Source of the DNA: Sphingobacterium lumbrici
GTDB taxonomy: Bacteria > Bacteroidota > Bacteroidia > Sphingobacteriales > Sphingobacteriaceae
DNA length: 64,000 bases
Direction of reading: 5' to 3'
NCBI RefSeq assembly: GCF_006476045.1
Contig: NZ_SRZY01000031.1
Coordinates: 62,001 to 126,000, forward strand
The notes beneath the pieces were generated by a model. The model was not told the origin of the DNA, ran no database searches, and saw nothing but the letters and a program-made list of their open reading frames with translations. This document shows, piece after piece, positions 42,881-53,092 of this stretch (position 1 is the stretch's first letter; every line of letters starts with the position of its first letter). Position numbers and translations under genes: made by a program.

Positions 42881-44740
42881 ATGAAATATCTAAATCAAAA
42901 TAAATTTATCCTATATATCGTCCTAATTCTGTTAGGTTCGTCATGTAAAAAAGGATTGGATTATGAAAATACGAATGCCATAAATCCAAGTAATGTGTGG
43001 ACTGATTCTGTGTTAATTAAGGCGTATTTGAACGATATTTACGGAGGTAGTATGCCTGGCTGGCCACTTGGAAGTGGAGCGAGTGCCGACGAGGGTATTA
43101 ACTCGTCCGGGGCAAACTTAGGTAACTTTCAGCGTGGTATAGTCGATGTGGCAACAAATTTTACCAACCTGAATTATACCAATATAGATAAAGCCAATTA
43201 TTTTATAGATCAATTGGCAGATATTCCCGAATCTGTGATAAGTTCAGGTACCAAAAACAGGTTAATTGGTGAAGCCAAATTTTGGCGTGCCTGGGCTTAT
43301 TGGGGTATGGTAAGTCAAGTTGGAGGTGTGCCATTGATCTTGAAAACACAAGATGGTAACGACAGAAACTCATTGAAAGTACCTCGTAGCAAAACATCAG
43401 AATGTGTGGCACAAATTATAAAAGATCTGGACGAAGCCGCTCCTGTATTGTGGCCTAGCTACAGTGGAGCTGATTATGGCCGGATTAACCGTGCTGCTGC
43501 GCTTGGTTTTAAGGCAAGAGTACTTATGTGGTGGGCAAGCCCGTTGTTTAATCCAACAAACGATCAAACTAGATGGACAAACGCCTATAATGCGGCTAAA
43601 GCTGCCGTACAAGCGGCCGATGCCGCAGGTTTTGGCTTGTTTGCAAACTACAAGTTAATTTGGTATTCGAGCAACAAAGAGCAGATCATGGTCAGACAGT
43701 ACTACTATCCGGATAGTTACATGAACTTTAACTCCATCAGACCATTACTGTTTACAAATGGTGCTACCAATACCGATCAGCCTATATTGCCGTTATTGCT
43801 AGCCTATCCAAAACGTGATGGTAGCCCGATGCAGTTTGATCAAGGTCAATTGTCTAATGCTGCATATAATCAACAGTTTTTAACAGATTTTTACACCAAT
43901 CGCGACGATCGTTTCTATGCAACAATTTGGTGTGGTGGTACCGTGTACCCTACACCTGATGTAAATACGATAGGCATGACAGCTCCAAGATCCCATTCTT
44001 ACTGGCAAGCCTGGACGTGGCAACCCACGGCTACACCTAGTACTGTACTTCCGGCAAGAGATAATTCGGTATTCCGTGGTATTTCTCCGCTTGTCCAAAA
44101 TGGTGATGAAAACGCTGTAACCGGATTTTTCCAACGTAAAGGCCTGGATACGATTTTAGACCGATCAGCCTTAGTGGGGGTAGCTACCGGAGCCAAAAGC
44201 TGGTTCTCGCCGATGCGTTATGCTGAACTACTCTTAAATCTTGCTGAATGTGCCAATGAAGCAGGTCACGGCAGCGAGGCAATTACTGCTTTATCGGCTA
44301 TTCGTCAACGTGCAGGCATTGCTCCCGGTGGAGATTCGAAATATGGTATTACGGCAGTTTCACAGGTCGATATTCGCACAGCGATCATGAATGAGCGTAT
44401 GGTAGAGCTTGCTTTTGAAGGGTTTAGGTTTAGTGATTTAAGAAGATGGAGACGCTATGATATTCTGAATAGCCAAGGCACTAGAAAAGGTTTATTCTTG
44501 ATGCTCAATCAAGGCGAGGCATTGCCAGGTAACACGGATAATATCATGACTGCTTCTGTAAGGTCCAAATTCTCTGCGGTTATTGTATCCAATCTGGATA
44601 AAACAGCCTCAGCCGATCATAGCTACAACTTGAGTCTTAATCACTGGTTTAACTCTTTAAATCCGGCGCAGATTTCTATTGTACCTGATGAGTTGCCACA
44701 GAATAAAGAGTGGGGTGGCACTTTTGATCCATTGCTGTAA
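42881..44740 (+). CDS. SusD/RagB-family glycan-binding lipoprotein
   Basis: The 619-residue protein has a lipobox (LLGSSC, Cys22) and SusD landmarks: SVLIKAYLNDIYG, GEAKFWRAWAYWGMVSQVGGVPLI, RYAELLLNLAECANEAG, LSAIRQRAGI and NERMVELAFEGFRFSDLRRW. It pairs with the SusC encoded just upstream and binds the glycan at the cell surface. The gene begins 25 bases after susC with a strong ribosome site. The downstream genes up to the xylose isomerase presumably process the same glycan. The substrate is not readable from this protein. Confidence 0.94.
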   Translation: MKYLNQNKFILYIVLILLGSSCKKGLDYENTNAINPSNVWTDSVLIKAYLNDIYGGSMPGWPLGSGASADEGINSSGANLGNFQRGIVDVATNFTNLNYTNIDKANYFIDQLADIPESVISSGTKNRLIGEAKFWRAWAYWGMVSQVGGVPLILKTQDGNDRNSLKVPRSKTSECVAQIIKDLDEAAPVLWPSYSGADYGRINRAAALGFKARVLMWWASPLFNPTNDQTRWTNAYNAAKAAVQAADAAGFGLFANYKLIWYSSNKEQIMVRQYYYPDSYMNFNSIRPLLFTNGATNTDQPILPLLLAYPKRDGSPMQFDQGQLSNAAYNQQFLTDFYTNRDDRFYATIWCGGTVYPTPDVNTIGMTAPRSHSYWQAWTWQPTATPSTVLPARDNSVFRGISPLVQNGDENAVTGFFQRKGLDTILDRSALVGVATGAKSWFSPMRYAELLLNLAECANEAGHGSEAITALSAIRQRAGIAPGGDSKYGITAVSQVDIRTAIMNERMVELAFEGFRFSDLRRWRRYDILNSQGTRKGLFLMLNQGEALPGNTDNIMTASVRSKFSAVIVSNLDKTASADHSYNLSLNHWFNSLNPAQISIVPDELPQNKEWGGTFDPLL

Positions 44741-44782
44741 TGATAGCGATATCAAAAAAGCGTATCTTTTAAATACCTATTG

Positions 44783-47476
44783 ATGAACTTAAAAATCGCC
44801 GATAAAAGTAGCGTTTTTTTGAAAAGTGGTTATGCTGCTGTCTTCTTATCTCTTTTGCTGTTTGGCCAAGAGGTAAGGGGGCAGCAGCAGCCATTTTCGC
44901 CTATAGTTGTGCCCGGGCATCCGGGCAATTTACTACCGGGACAAACGGCCCCCGGTGTAACAGATCTGTGGGTAGTGTTTAAAACGCATTGTGATCTTGG
45001 GTACACCATGTCCGCAAAAGAGGTGTTGAAAGATTACCGAGAGGGGATGATGGACAATGCGATCCGATTGATTGAAGACGACCGGAGGCTCAGTAAACCT
45101 TCCGATCGGTTTAAATGGAGTATCGCTGGTTGGCCGATGATGGCTAATATTTTGGGTAAGGAGCAGGCTTCGGCACGAAAACTCAAGATTGAACAAGCAT
45201 TACGGGAAGGTTATATGAATGTCCATGCTTTTCCGGCTACCATGCATACCGATGTCTTTGAACCCGAAGACTATGTAAGAGCGCTAGGATTTTCTTCCCA
45301 GGTAGCCCGAAAATATGGTCAGGAATTGCCTGTCGCCGCTAAGATGACCGATGTACCTGCACATAGCTGGTTCTTACCAACACTGTTACATCATGCGGGT
45401 ATCAAATTTTTGCAAATCGGCTGCAATTATTCAAATCGTGGCCCTATACTACCGAAACTATTTTGGTGGGAAGGCCCGGATGGATCAAGGATACTTTGCA
45501 ATTATACGGCCGAATATGGCTCTGGTATTAGGCCTCCTGCTGATTGGCCTGCTAAAAATTATCTGGCCATCTCAATGACCCACGATAATGAAGGTCCGCC
45601 ATCACCGGAGCAGATTCAAAAGGTTAGGAATGAGGCAGCCGAAATCAAGGGAGCCCAGCTTCATATCGGCACTTTAGATGACTTTGCAAAGGCTCTCTTA
45701 GCTGAAAACCCCGACCTGCCTGTTATAAAAGGCGATATGGTGGATCCCTGGATCCACGGTGTAATGGCGATGCCCCAAGAAACCAAAATAGCCCGAAATA
45801 TACGACCTTTGATACCTGCTCTGGATATTCTGAACACGCAGATGAATGTGTGGAAACTTAGGACCGAATCCATTGCAGAGCCATTGGCCTTAGCATACGA
45901 GAACAGTATGCTGTATGGCGAGCATACATGGGGCGCTATGACCCCCGGTTGGGGATTTTTTTCCATGGATGGAAAAAACAGGGGAATAGAACGGTACTTA
46001 TATGGGGATGACTTTGTGCAGGCCAGAAAGGAAGGGTATTATCAGAAATTTGAAAATAGCTTTGACGAACATAAGCGTTATATACACATTACGGATAGTA
46101 TTGTAGCGAATGAGCTAAACAGCAGATTGAAAACCCTTGCGCAAAATGTGAAAGCGAAGGAAGGAGAGATCATAGTCTATAATACATTGCCCTGGTCAAG
46201 AAGCGGTGAGTTTCAATTGGACGGTGTAAAAATATGGGTCAATGATGTACCGGCCAATGGATACAAAGTCCTGAAAAATGAACCTTATAAATCTATTCCT
46301 ATAGCGCATGATGCCTCCCTTATCCACACGAAATATTTTACCCTCCGGATCGATACGGTTCGCGGAGGGATCGCTTCCCTGATTGAAAAATCTACCGGCA
46401 AAGAACTGGTGATGCAGCAGGATGGGTTTGTGCTCGGGCAGTTTTTACATGAGCGGTTTGCCTACGATCAGACCCTCGATTACTACAATCGCTATTGTAC
46501 GATGTCGAATTCATTTAATGCCTCCGTGAAGCCTAATATGCCTAAAGACGTGCCGTATTCGGCAGTAACACCACGGCACTGGAAAGTGGAAGTAGAACGA
46601 ACGGCTTTCGGTGACGAGATTGTGCTCCGTTCAGACAACACAGATGGAATTGCGAAGTCCGTAGCTATAAAATTCACCTTTCCCAATGCGCAGGCATTTG
46701 TAGATATAGAATGGAATATAGTGGATAAAGTGCCTAATACACTGCCCGAAGGAGGGTGGTTGTGCTTTCCGTTCAATATACAGCATGCTAAGGTTCAAGT
46801 GGGAAGATTAGGAGGGATAATGGATTTGGAGAAAGACCAGGTTGTGGGCGGAAACCGTTTTGTGTACGGTGTGCACACAGGCGCAGCGTTAACAGATAAA
46901 AGTGGCTTTGGTATGGGGATCTGCGCGATAGATGCTCCGCTAATGAGTTTCGGTGAACCCGGGCTTTGGAAATATGATTACGATTATTTACCTGAGAAAT
47001 CAGCCGTTTTTGTAAATCTTTATAACAACATGTGGAATACCAATTTCCCATACTGGACCGAAGGCTCCTGGAGTGAGCGGGTCAGAATTTGGGGGATCGC
47101 GCAACATGAGCATACAGCAGAAAACATCGCCATTAAGTCTTGGGAAGCAAGAACACCATTATTATCCATCAAGGCTACAGGCAAAGGGAAGCAGCTTTCA
47201 AGCGAGAAAGCCGGAATCTCCTTATCCCGTAAGGGCGTGTTGGTTACGGCTTTTGGTGCTGATCCCGACGGCAATGCAGGCACGCTGTTGCGGGTATGGG
47301 AGCAGACCGGTACAGATGGAGAAGTCAAAATTAAGCTGCCCGGGGAGATGAACGCAAAATTTGTTACACGGGTCAATCTGAGAGGAGAAATTATCGGACA
47401 TAGAGAAGTCATCAAGAATAATGAAATAACCACCAATCTAAAGGCATACCAACCGGTCAGTTTTATATTGAATTGA
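44783..47476 (+). CDS. GH38-like (DUF5054-type) secreted putative glycosidase
   Basis: ATG 44783 gives an 897-residue exported protein. Near the N-terminus WVVFKTHCDLGYT carries the H69-x-D71 pair typical of zinc-binding GH38-like barrels, followed by FPATMHTDVFEPEDYVRAL with a further candidate Asp (D157). The C-terminal half is beta-rich (GEIIVYNTLPWSRSGEFQLD, VEVERTAFGDEIVLRSDN), as in GH38 proteins. It resembles the DUF5054 group, for which no activity is firmly known. An alpha-mannosidase-like reaction is only a hint from the fold. It follows susD by 42 bases and ends at a terminator. Confidence 0.72.
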   Translation: MNLKIADKSSVFLKSGYAAVFLSLLLFGQEVRGQQQPFSPIVVPGHPGNLLPGQTAPGVTDLWVVFKTHCDLGYTMSAKEVLKDYREGMMDNAIRLIEDDRRLSKPSDRFKWSIAGWPMMANILGKEQASARKLKIEQALREGYMNVHAFPATMHTDVFEPEDYVRALGFSSQVARKYGQELPVAAKMTDVPAHSWFLPTLLHHAGIKFLQIGCNYSNRGPILPKLFWWEGPDGSRILCNYTAEYGSGIRPPADWPAKNYLAISMTHDNEGPPSPEQIQKVRNEAAEIKGAQLHIGTLDDFAKALLAENPDLPVIKGDMVDPWIHGVMAMPQETKIARNIRPLIPALDILNTQMNVWKLRTESIAEPLALAYENSMLYGEHTWGAMTPGWGFFSMDGKNRGIERYLYGDDFVQARKEGYYQKFENSFDEHKRYIHITDSIVANELNSRLKTLAQNVKAKEGEIIVYNTLPWSRSGEFQLDGVKIWVNDVPANGYKVLKNEPYKSIPIAHDASLIHTKYFTLRIDTVRGGIASLIEKSTGKELVMQQDGFVLGQFLHERFAYDQTLDYYNRYCTMSNSFNASVKPNMPKDVPYSAVTPRHWKVEVERTAFGDEIVLRSDNTDGIAKSVAIKFTFPNAQAFVDIEWNIVDKVPNTLPEGGWLCFPFNIQHAKVQVGRLGGIMDLEKDQVVGGNRFVYGVHTGAALTDKSGFGMGICAIDAPLMSFGEPGLWKYDYDYLPEKSAVFVNLYNNMWNTNFPYWTEGSWSERVRIWGIAQHEHTAENIAIKSWEARTPLLSIKATGKGKQLSSEKAGISLSRKGVLVTAFGADPDGNAGTLLRVWEQTGTDGEVKIKLPGEMNAKFVTRVNLRGEIIGHREVIKNNEITTNLKAYQPVSFILN

Positions 47477-47520
47477 TTCGGCGAACCAGTCCTGTTAGAT
47501 GCTAAACAACTTCAGGTTGT

Positions 47521-47556
47521 CAAAAGGCCAGTTATCCTGTTATAACTGGCCTTTTG
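47521..47556 (+). terminator. Rho-independent terminator after the GH38-like gene
   Basis: A 15-base perfect stem (47521-47535 with 47542-47556) with a six-base loop; the right arm ends in CTTTTG. It closes the susC-susD-GH38-like unit and separates it from the glycosidase unit that follows. Confidence 0.75.
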
Positions 47557-47669
47557 TTATAAAAGATAGTCCATTCGATTACCGAGTACCGTAAACATAA
47601 ACCAGCGCAAAATAAACATAGTAAAATAGCAAATTACTGGTAGTTATATCTCCGGATTATGCTGATATT

Positions 47670-47677
47670 TACCTTTG
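47670..47677 (+). promoter_or_regulatory. Possible Bacteroidota -7 promoter element
   Basis: TACCTTTG matches the TAnnTTTG consensus of the primary Bacteroidota sigma factor and lies 104 bases before the next gene, after a terminator. No good -33 box is seen, so support is partial. Confidence 0.4.
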
Positions 47678-47761
47678 AATCTTTTATATAAAGTATTTAA
47701 TATCAGGCAGCAATCTGGTCTGATATTTTGAACTGACTCTAAATCTCTTTATCGGTATGTT

Positions 47762-47768
47762 AAGGAGG
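47762..47768 (+). promoter_or_regulatory. Shine-Dalgarno deciding the start at 47781
   Basis: AAGGAGG lies twelve bases before ATG 47781 and inside the reading frame of the alternative ATG 47757. The downstream ATG also opens a clean signal peptide, so it is taken as the start. Confidence 0.55.
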
Positions 47769-47780
47769 AAACTATTGATT

Positions 47781-50750
47781 ATGAAAAAAACGCACATATT
47801 TTTATTTTTTATTGCACTTCAATTTTCTGTACAGGCTAAGGTGAAGCCTTTAGTGCATGTTAATTTCGGTAAAGCCGGAAATATAACTTTTGCGGTTGCG
47901 CCGGAGACGATCAAGTCGGATAAAGGGAATTTTACGCTAACACGAGTCGGCAGGCCCTTATTTTACGCAGATGCACCTTCGGATAAAGCCCAACAGGGTG
48001 AAGGCTCTATACTATTCAATGGTACAGCTGATGGATATCGTACCTCGGTGAGTGTGGCTGGCGCGGAAGAAAATTTTGTCTTTGAAGTATGGGTAAAAGC
48101 GAAAGAGGTCAATCCGGAGGATAGACAATTGGGTATTGTTGCATTACATGGAGCCACAAAGGAGGGCTACGCGTTTGCACAACGGGGTAAAGAATGGGTG
48201 TTTATCTCCGGAGGGAGGGGAACAACAGTTATCGGTAGTGCCGTCAAAGCGGAATGGATCCACTTGGCTGCTACTTTCCAAAATGGCAAAGGAGAACTTT
48301 GGATCAACGGGAAAAAGACAGGGAATTTCAATCCGACAAAAAAGATTGCGACTAATTTTTCTATCGCGATTTCGGACGAAGGAAAAGACGCATTTAAGGG
48401 AGAGATATATGAGGTAAGGTGGAGTACTTTTGACCAACAGGCTTTTGACTCCCAAGCTGATTTTTTACTGAATTACAAAAAGAAGAAGGAACAAGACAAT
48501 AATAGGACAGCCGCTAGGACAGCGTTGATAAAACATATTGGGCAACCCGGGATGGGCAAAAGCTTTGTTGACGAATTTGAAAATAAGCCTCTGGAAACGG
48601 ATTGGTTGATTAAACAAGTGCAAGATGTTTGTCAGTTGTTGGTTAAGAAGAATCCGGGTGATAACATCGCCAGCTTTCAGCTTAATAATGGTCTGGTGTC
48701 GCGGACATTCTACGTTTCGGACAACTTGGCTTGTATAGGTTACAAAAACCTGAGCAATCAGGCTGAATACCTACGGGCTGTAAAACCTGAAGCCCGCGTG
48801 ATGATCGATAGTGTATGGTATGAGGTGGGTGGACTGAAAGGACAACCTGAACAATCGTACTTGCTCGAAAGCTGGTTGTCTCAGATGGAAGGGGATGATC
48901 AGGCCTTTGTACTTGCCGCTGTAGAGACGGGAGCACCCTTGGAGCGTTACCCATGGCAACAAAAGTTTAATGCCGTAGCTACGGATTGGCCGGCAAAGGG
49001 GCTAAGGCTTATACTCACGTTCAAGCCTTCGGATAGAATGAAAGCTGTGAAAGATGTTGAAGTAAAGGTTAATTATGAAATCTATCAAGGCCTTCCGGTA
49101 GTGACCAAATGGGTAGAGGTAACGAATAGTGGGAATGAAAAGATACGTTTAAACCAAATCGAGACAGAGGTGTTGGCGGTCAATCAAGATCAGGTGGACC
49201 GTATCCATGTCGAAAGCGATTTTTCTTTTGCGTTGGTCAATGCCAATTTAAAAGGAAGCGCACTGATGCACTATCAAGGTGACAAGATCGAAGCTTATCA
49301 GGCTGGAGAATCAACGACTAAATGGGTAGTAGACAAAGCGTACCATACCTGGGCAACACACAATCAAGCAGAAGATAATTTTTTGAATTTCCCGCATCGC
49401 AATCTGCTCTTGAGTTATCTGCCGATGGGGCCGGATGTGGATGTATCCAAAGCGACCCCTTTCAAATCGTACATCACTTTTGAATTGCTGCAAGACAGTG
49501 ATGACCGGGAGAGAAAGAGTTTAGCGCATCGCCGCATGTATAAAAAGCTAGCTCCCCAAACGACCGAATCGTTGATTACAGGAGGAATTACGTCACACGA
49601 TGAGAAGACCTTGAAGAATTTTATAGATCAAATGGGCGAGCTTGGCATGGAAAGACTGGATATCCAGGCCTGGCCCGGAATCAGTCATGATAATCTGGAA
49701 GAGAAATATGTGTCCCTATGGAAAGACATAGCTTCGTATGCCAAGGCCAAGGGAATAGTAATGGGAGGATATGAATTACAGGTAGCTTCCCGTGGACGTG
49801 GCGAAGACGTGGATTGTGTACATCCGGTTACGGGAAAGCCCGGTAGCGTATTTGGGCAAAGCGTATGTATCGCCAGTTCTTGGAAAGATAGCTACTATGC
49901 CAAAATGTGGGAGTTTTTTGATAAGACGGGGTTAATGACATATAATATGGATGGCCCTTACCATGGCGACCCATGTGCATCTACCGAACACCCGCATCAC
50001 CATGGGTTGCACGACTCACAGTGGGAGCAGTGGAAAAGCCAGGTGGAAGTGTTGCATGAATTGCAACGACGCAATATGTATGTGCCGATACCGGATTGGT
50101 ATTTTTTAAATGGGCAGTCGGCTACAGGAATGGGTTATCGGGAAGCTAGTGCTAATCTGACACCCGACCAACAGATGTTATTGGGCAGACAGTATATTTA
50201 CGATGGAACCTGGCACAAGTTGCCAACGATGGGATGGATAGGCATGCAGCTGGTCGGGTTTTATTCCAACGATCCAAGGATAGGGTTAGAGCCCTTGTCC
50301 CAGAATCTAGATCGTTATGAGCGGCAGTTGATACAATTCTTAGCCAGCGGTAGTCAGTTTACGATTCGTGGAAATCGTCTTTATGATACACCTGAAACCA
50401 AGGCCATGGTCTCCAAATGGATCAATTGGTTTAAGAAGCATCGCGAAATCCTGACTTCGGAGATTATCCATGTGAGTCGTCCGAATGGCCGTGATATTGA
50501 TTGTATGCTTCATGTCAATCCATTTATTGCAGAAAAAGGAATGGTTGTATTTTTTAACCCAACGGATAAAGTCGTTAAAAAAGAGATGAAGTTGCCCCTA
50601 TACTATACGGGGATAAAAGGAGAAGCAAAATTGACCGGAGCAGACGGGAATACGATAGTTAAAGCGATGGATGCTAAATCTGACATTACGGTGCAGGTCG
50701 AAATCGCACCGGGGGGTACAGCCTGGTACGTTATCCAGGAAAGCAAGTAA
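47781..50750 (+). CDS. Putative clan GH-D-like glycosidase with N-terminal LamG domain
   Basis: The 989-residue exported protein has a LamG/concanavalin-like domain at residues 25-215 (GEGSILFNGTADGY, FVFEVWVKAK, WIHLAATFQNGKGELWINGK). A beta-sandwich follows (FQLNNGLVSRTFYVSDNLACIG), then a barrel with LDIQAWPGIS, YNMDGPYHGDPC (D724, nucleophile candidate) and HDSQWEQW, and a C-terminal sheet domain. The order resembles GH36-type alpha-galactosidases, but I cannot place it in a family. The protein at 57427-60258 is a clear paralogue without the N-terminal module. It begins a run of five co-directional exported enzymes. Confidence 0.68.
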   Translation: MKKTHIFLFFIALQFSVQAKVKPLVHVNFGKAGNITFAVAPETIKSDKGNFTLTRVGRPLFYADAPSDKAQQGEGSILFNGTADGYRTSVSVAGAEENFVFEVWVKAKEVNPEDRQLGIVALHGATKEGYAFAQRGKEWVFISGGRGTTVIGSAVKAEWIHLAATFQNGKGELWINGKKTGNFNPTKKIATNFSIAISDEGKDAFKGEIYEVRWSTFDQQAFDSQADFLLNYKKKKEQDNNRTAARTALIKHIGQPGMGKSFVDEFENKPLETDWLIKQVQDVCQLLVKKNPGDNIASFQLNNGLVSRTFYVSDNLACIGYKNLSNQAEYLRAVKPEARVMIDSVWYEVGGLKGQPEQSYLLESWLSQMEGDDQAFVLAAVETGAPLERYPWQQKFNAVATDWPAKGLRLILTFKPSDRMKAVKDVEVKVNYEIYQGLPVVTKWVEVTNSGNEKIRLNQIETEVLAVNQDQVDRIHVESDFSFALVNANLKGSALMHYQGDKIEAYQAGESTTKWVVDKAYHTWATHNQAEDNFLNFPHRNLLLSYLPMGPDVDVSKATPFKSYITFELLQDSDDRERKSLAHRRMYKKLAPQTTESLITGGITSHDEKTLKNFIDQMGELGMERLDIQAWPGISHDNLEEKYVSLWKDIASYAKAKGIVMGGYELQVASRGRGEDVDCVHPVTGKPGSVFGQSVCIASSWKDSYYAKMWEFFDKTGLMTYNMDGPYHGDPCASTEHPHHHGLHDSQWEQWKSQVEVLHELQRRNMYVPIPDWYFLNGQSATGMGYREASANLTPDQQMLLGRQYIYDGTWHKLPTMGWIGMQLVGFYSNDPRIGLEPLSQNLDRYERQLIQFLASGSQFTIRGNRLYDTPETKAMVSKWINWFKKHREILTSEIIHVSRPNGRDIDCMLHVNPFIAEKGMVVFFNPTDKVVKKEMKLPLYYTGIKGEAKLTGADGNTIVKAMDAKSDITVQVEIAPGGTAWYVIQESK

Positions 50751-50809
50751 CGTATTGATAGCAGGAGTATTAAGAAACTAAATGTTGAACGCATAGATAT
50801 ATAAAAGAA

Positions 50810-53038
50810 ATGAAGAAAATGATATTGACGATTTTGGTGAGCATGCTTTCCGTGTCGGTATTTGGACAGAATTGGTTGCCACAGGAGCAAGATAATCCGG
50901 GAGCATTTCGACTGTTGGACTGCCAATATCAGGAAGCTAAATTACTGAGAAGTCAACAGATAGGAGCAGATTCGAAGAATTGGGAGGTTAAGCAAGAAAT
51001 TGTCCCCGGAAAGAATGGCAAGGGAGTGACATATCGCTTTACATTCAAGGCCAGGCGTACGATGTCCGATGTGGGAGTCGCCGTAGCTTTTGATGAATAT
51101 AACTGGACGAGTGACAATTTTGTCATGATACCATCTATTGTGTATAATGGGAATAGGCAGCGTATTGTGAATCGCGAATATGCAACTGGACTGGACAAGA
51201 CAGATTACTACAGAAAAGACCTGGCTTTGACATCCAATCCAATTCCACAGCTATCCCCCGAATATGGTGCCAAATCACGCTTGGAGGTCAATATCAGTAA
51301 TACATCCACACCTTTGATCGCATATTTGGATAGAAAGGCTCAAAAGGGGACTTTCCTGTTTACCGATCAAGGGATAGATTGGAAAGGAACGGTAAAGGAT
51401 CATGCCTTTATCCTGGAAGAAACTCCGGATAGGCAGGTGGCCAGTTTTGTCATCAGTGCGCCGGGCGTGCGGGAGCGTAAACCCGAGTTCATCGGATTCA
51501 GTAAAAGTCCGGATAGAGGGCTTTCGGTAGTCGCGGGCGATGAGATTACGATCCGGGTAACCCGGATAGACTTTGAAAGTAAAGACGTTGTTACCCTTTA
51601 TCAACACTTTATGCGCGAACGAAAAGCTCACGTTGAGGAAGCAAAGCCAAGGAATCTGATGCCCATGAGCGAAGTCTTGACCAGGATGACCAAAAATATT
51701 GATGATCGCTATTATGTAGGCGATGGTGTTGCATACTACTGCCCGGAGAATGCCGACTGGATGTCCTATGGTTGGGTCGGCGGATTGATGAATACATTCC
51801 CGATGTTAGCCTTAGGCGATAGCGATCATCTGGGGAAAGTAAAAAATACATTTGATTTTGCACTGTCGAGAGGCAAGGGAAAGAGTGGCTATTACTATGA
51901 TGTGTTAGGCGCAGATGGAAAGGTCATCAATAGAGATGCCGCGAAATGGGTTCCCGGAATCGGCCTGACCCGAAAAAATGCAGATGTATTATATTGGATG
52001 GTCAAACAATTCATGCTGCTAGAGAAGCAAGGTAAATCTACAGATGTAGCTGAAGACTGGAAAACGAATGTGCGTCTTTTAGCGGATGCTTTTGTAAAGA
52101 CATGGAAAGAAGAGGGAACCTGGGGCAACTACTTTGATATCGAATCAGGCAAAGTAGCAGCCTATAATACGACGAGCGGAGCCATGGCTGTGGGGGGCTT
52201 GGCACTTGCTTCGTTGTATTTTGATAACGACGAGTACTTACAGGTAGCTCGCGAGGCCGCTGCTGATTATTACCGGAACTTTGAAGTCGTCGGATTTACC
52301 TCCGGGGCCTGCGGTGATATCCTGCAGAATGCAGATTCAGAAACGGCTATAGCGTTGACTACATCTTTGATGACCTTGTACGAGGTGACCGGAAACGACC
52401 AGTATCTGCAACAGGCGAGGCATTTGGCCAATTATACGGCATCGTGGACAGTTTCGTTTCCTTACCGCCTTCCGGCACATACCCCCTTGGCTAAACTTGG
52501 AGCGAACCTGACGGGTGCAGTATGGGCGAGTACCCAGAATAAGCACGGCGCTCCGGGCTTCTGTACACAATCCGGCGATGTACTCTTTAAGCTGTACCGT
52601 GCAACCGGAGATAGCCTGTATGCAGATTTCATAAGGGATGTGATCCATGCCCACGCCGAGGGCGTTCAGCCCAACGGTAAGATTACGGAGCGTCTGACCT
52701 ATTGTGACGCTGATAGCCGGGGATCACGCGGTGACGGCGGGCAAACGGGGTGGAACGAAACCAACGGAGCGATGATGGCGATCGAGATTCCGGGCGTGTA
52801 CATCCGTAAGGACCTGGGCAAAGTATATGTATTCGATCATCTGGAGTTAAAAGATGTGAAGAAAACGAAGTCTGGAATGACCTTGACACTGTACAATCCA
52901 ACAGCTTTTGACGCTATTGTCACGCTAATGGCCGAAGAGGAAAGTCAAGCCATGCGACCACTTGGTGAAAACGCATTCTTGGATTGGAAGCAAAAAGTCA
53001 CCATCAAAGCCGGAAAATCGGCTACGGTAAAGATTTAA
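50810..53038 (+). CDS. Exported (alpha/alpha)6-barrel-like putative glycan-active enzyme
   Basis: The 742-residue protein has a signal peptide (MKKMILTILVSMLSVSVFGQ). The first 270 residues look like beta-sandwich (GVTYRFTFKARRTMSDVGVAV, EITIRVTRIDFESKDVV). Residues 290-670 are helix-rich with glycosidase-like segments: YYCPENADWMSYGWVGGLMNT, YNTTSGAMAVGGLALASLYF, LQNADSETAIALTTSLMTLYE, WASTQNKHGAPGFCTQSGDVL. These suggest a six-hairpin barrel as in many glycosidases and lyases. I do not recognise the family and make no claim on substrate. It sits 59 bases after the LamG glycosidase and 54 before the next signal peptide. Confidence 0.65.
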   Translation: MKKMILTILVSMLSVSVFGQNWLPQEQDNPGAFRLLDCQYQEAKLLRSQQIGADSKNWEVKQEIVPGKNGKGVTYRFTFKARRTMSDVGVAVAFDEYNWTSDNFVMIPSIVYNGNRQRIVNREYATGLDKTDYYRKDLALTSNPIPQLSPEYGAKSRLEVNISNTSTPLIAYLDRKAQKGTFLFTDQGIDWKGTVKDHAFILEETPDRQVASFVISAPGVRERKPEFIGFSKSPDRGLSVVAGDEITIRVTRIDFESKDVVTLYQHFMRERKAHVEEAKPRNLMPMSEVLTRMTKNIDDRYYVGDGVAYYCPENADWMSYGWVGGLMNTFPMLALGDSDHLGKVKNTFDFALSRGKGKSGYYYDVLGADGKVINRDAAKWVPGIGLTRKNADVLYWMVKQFMLLEKQGKSTDVAEDWKTNVRLLADAFVKTWKEEGTWGNYFDIESGKVAAYNTTSGAMAVGGLALASLYFDNDEYLQVAREAAADYYRNFEVVGFTSGACGDILQNADSETAIALTTSLMTLYEVTGNDQYLQQARHLANYTASWTVSFPYRLPAHTPLAKLGANLTGAVWASTQNKHGAPGFCTQSGDVLFKLYRATGDSLYADFIRDVIHAHAEGVQPNGKITERLTYCDADSRGSRGDGGQTGWNETNGAMMAIEIPGVYIRKDLGKVYVFDHLELKDVKKTKSGMTLTLYNPTAFDAIVTLMAEEESQAMRPLGENAFLDWKQKVTIKAGKSATVKI

Positions 53039-53092
53039 TGAATTAATTTATTTAGTAAATTTATACAGATGATACACCATGCTAAGAGTTTT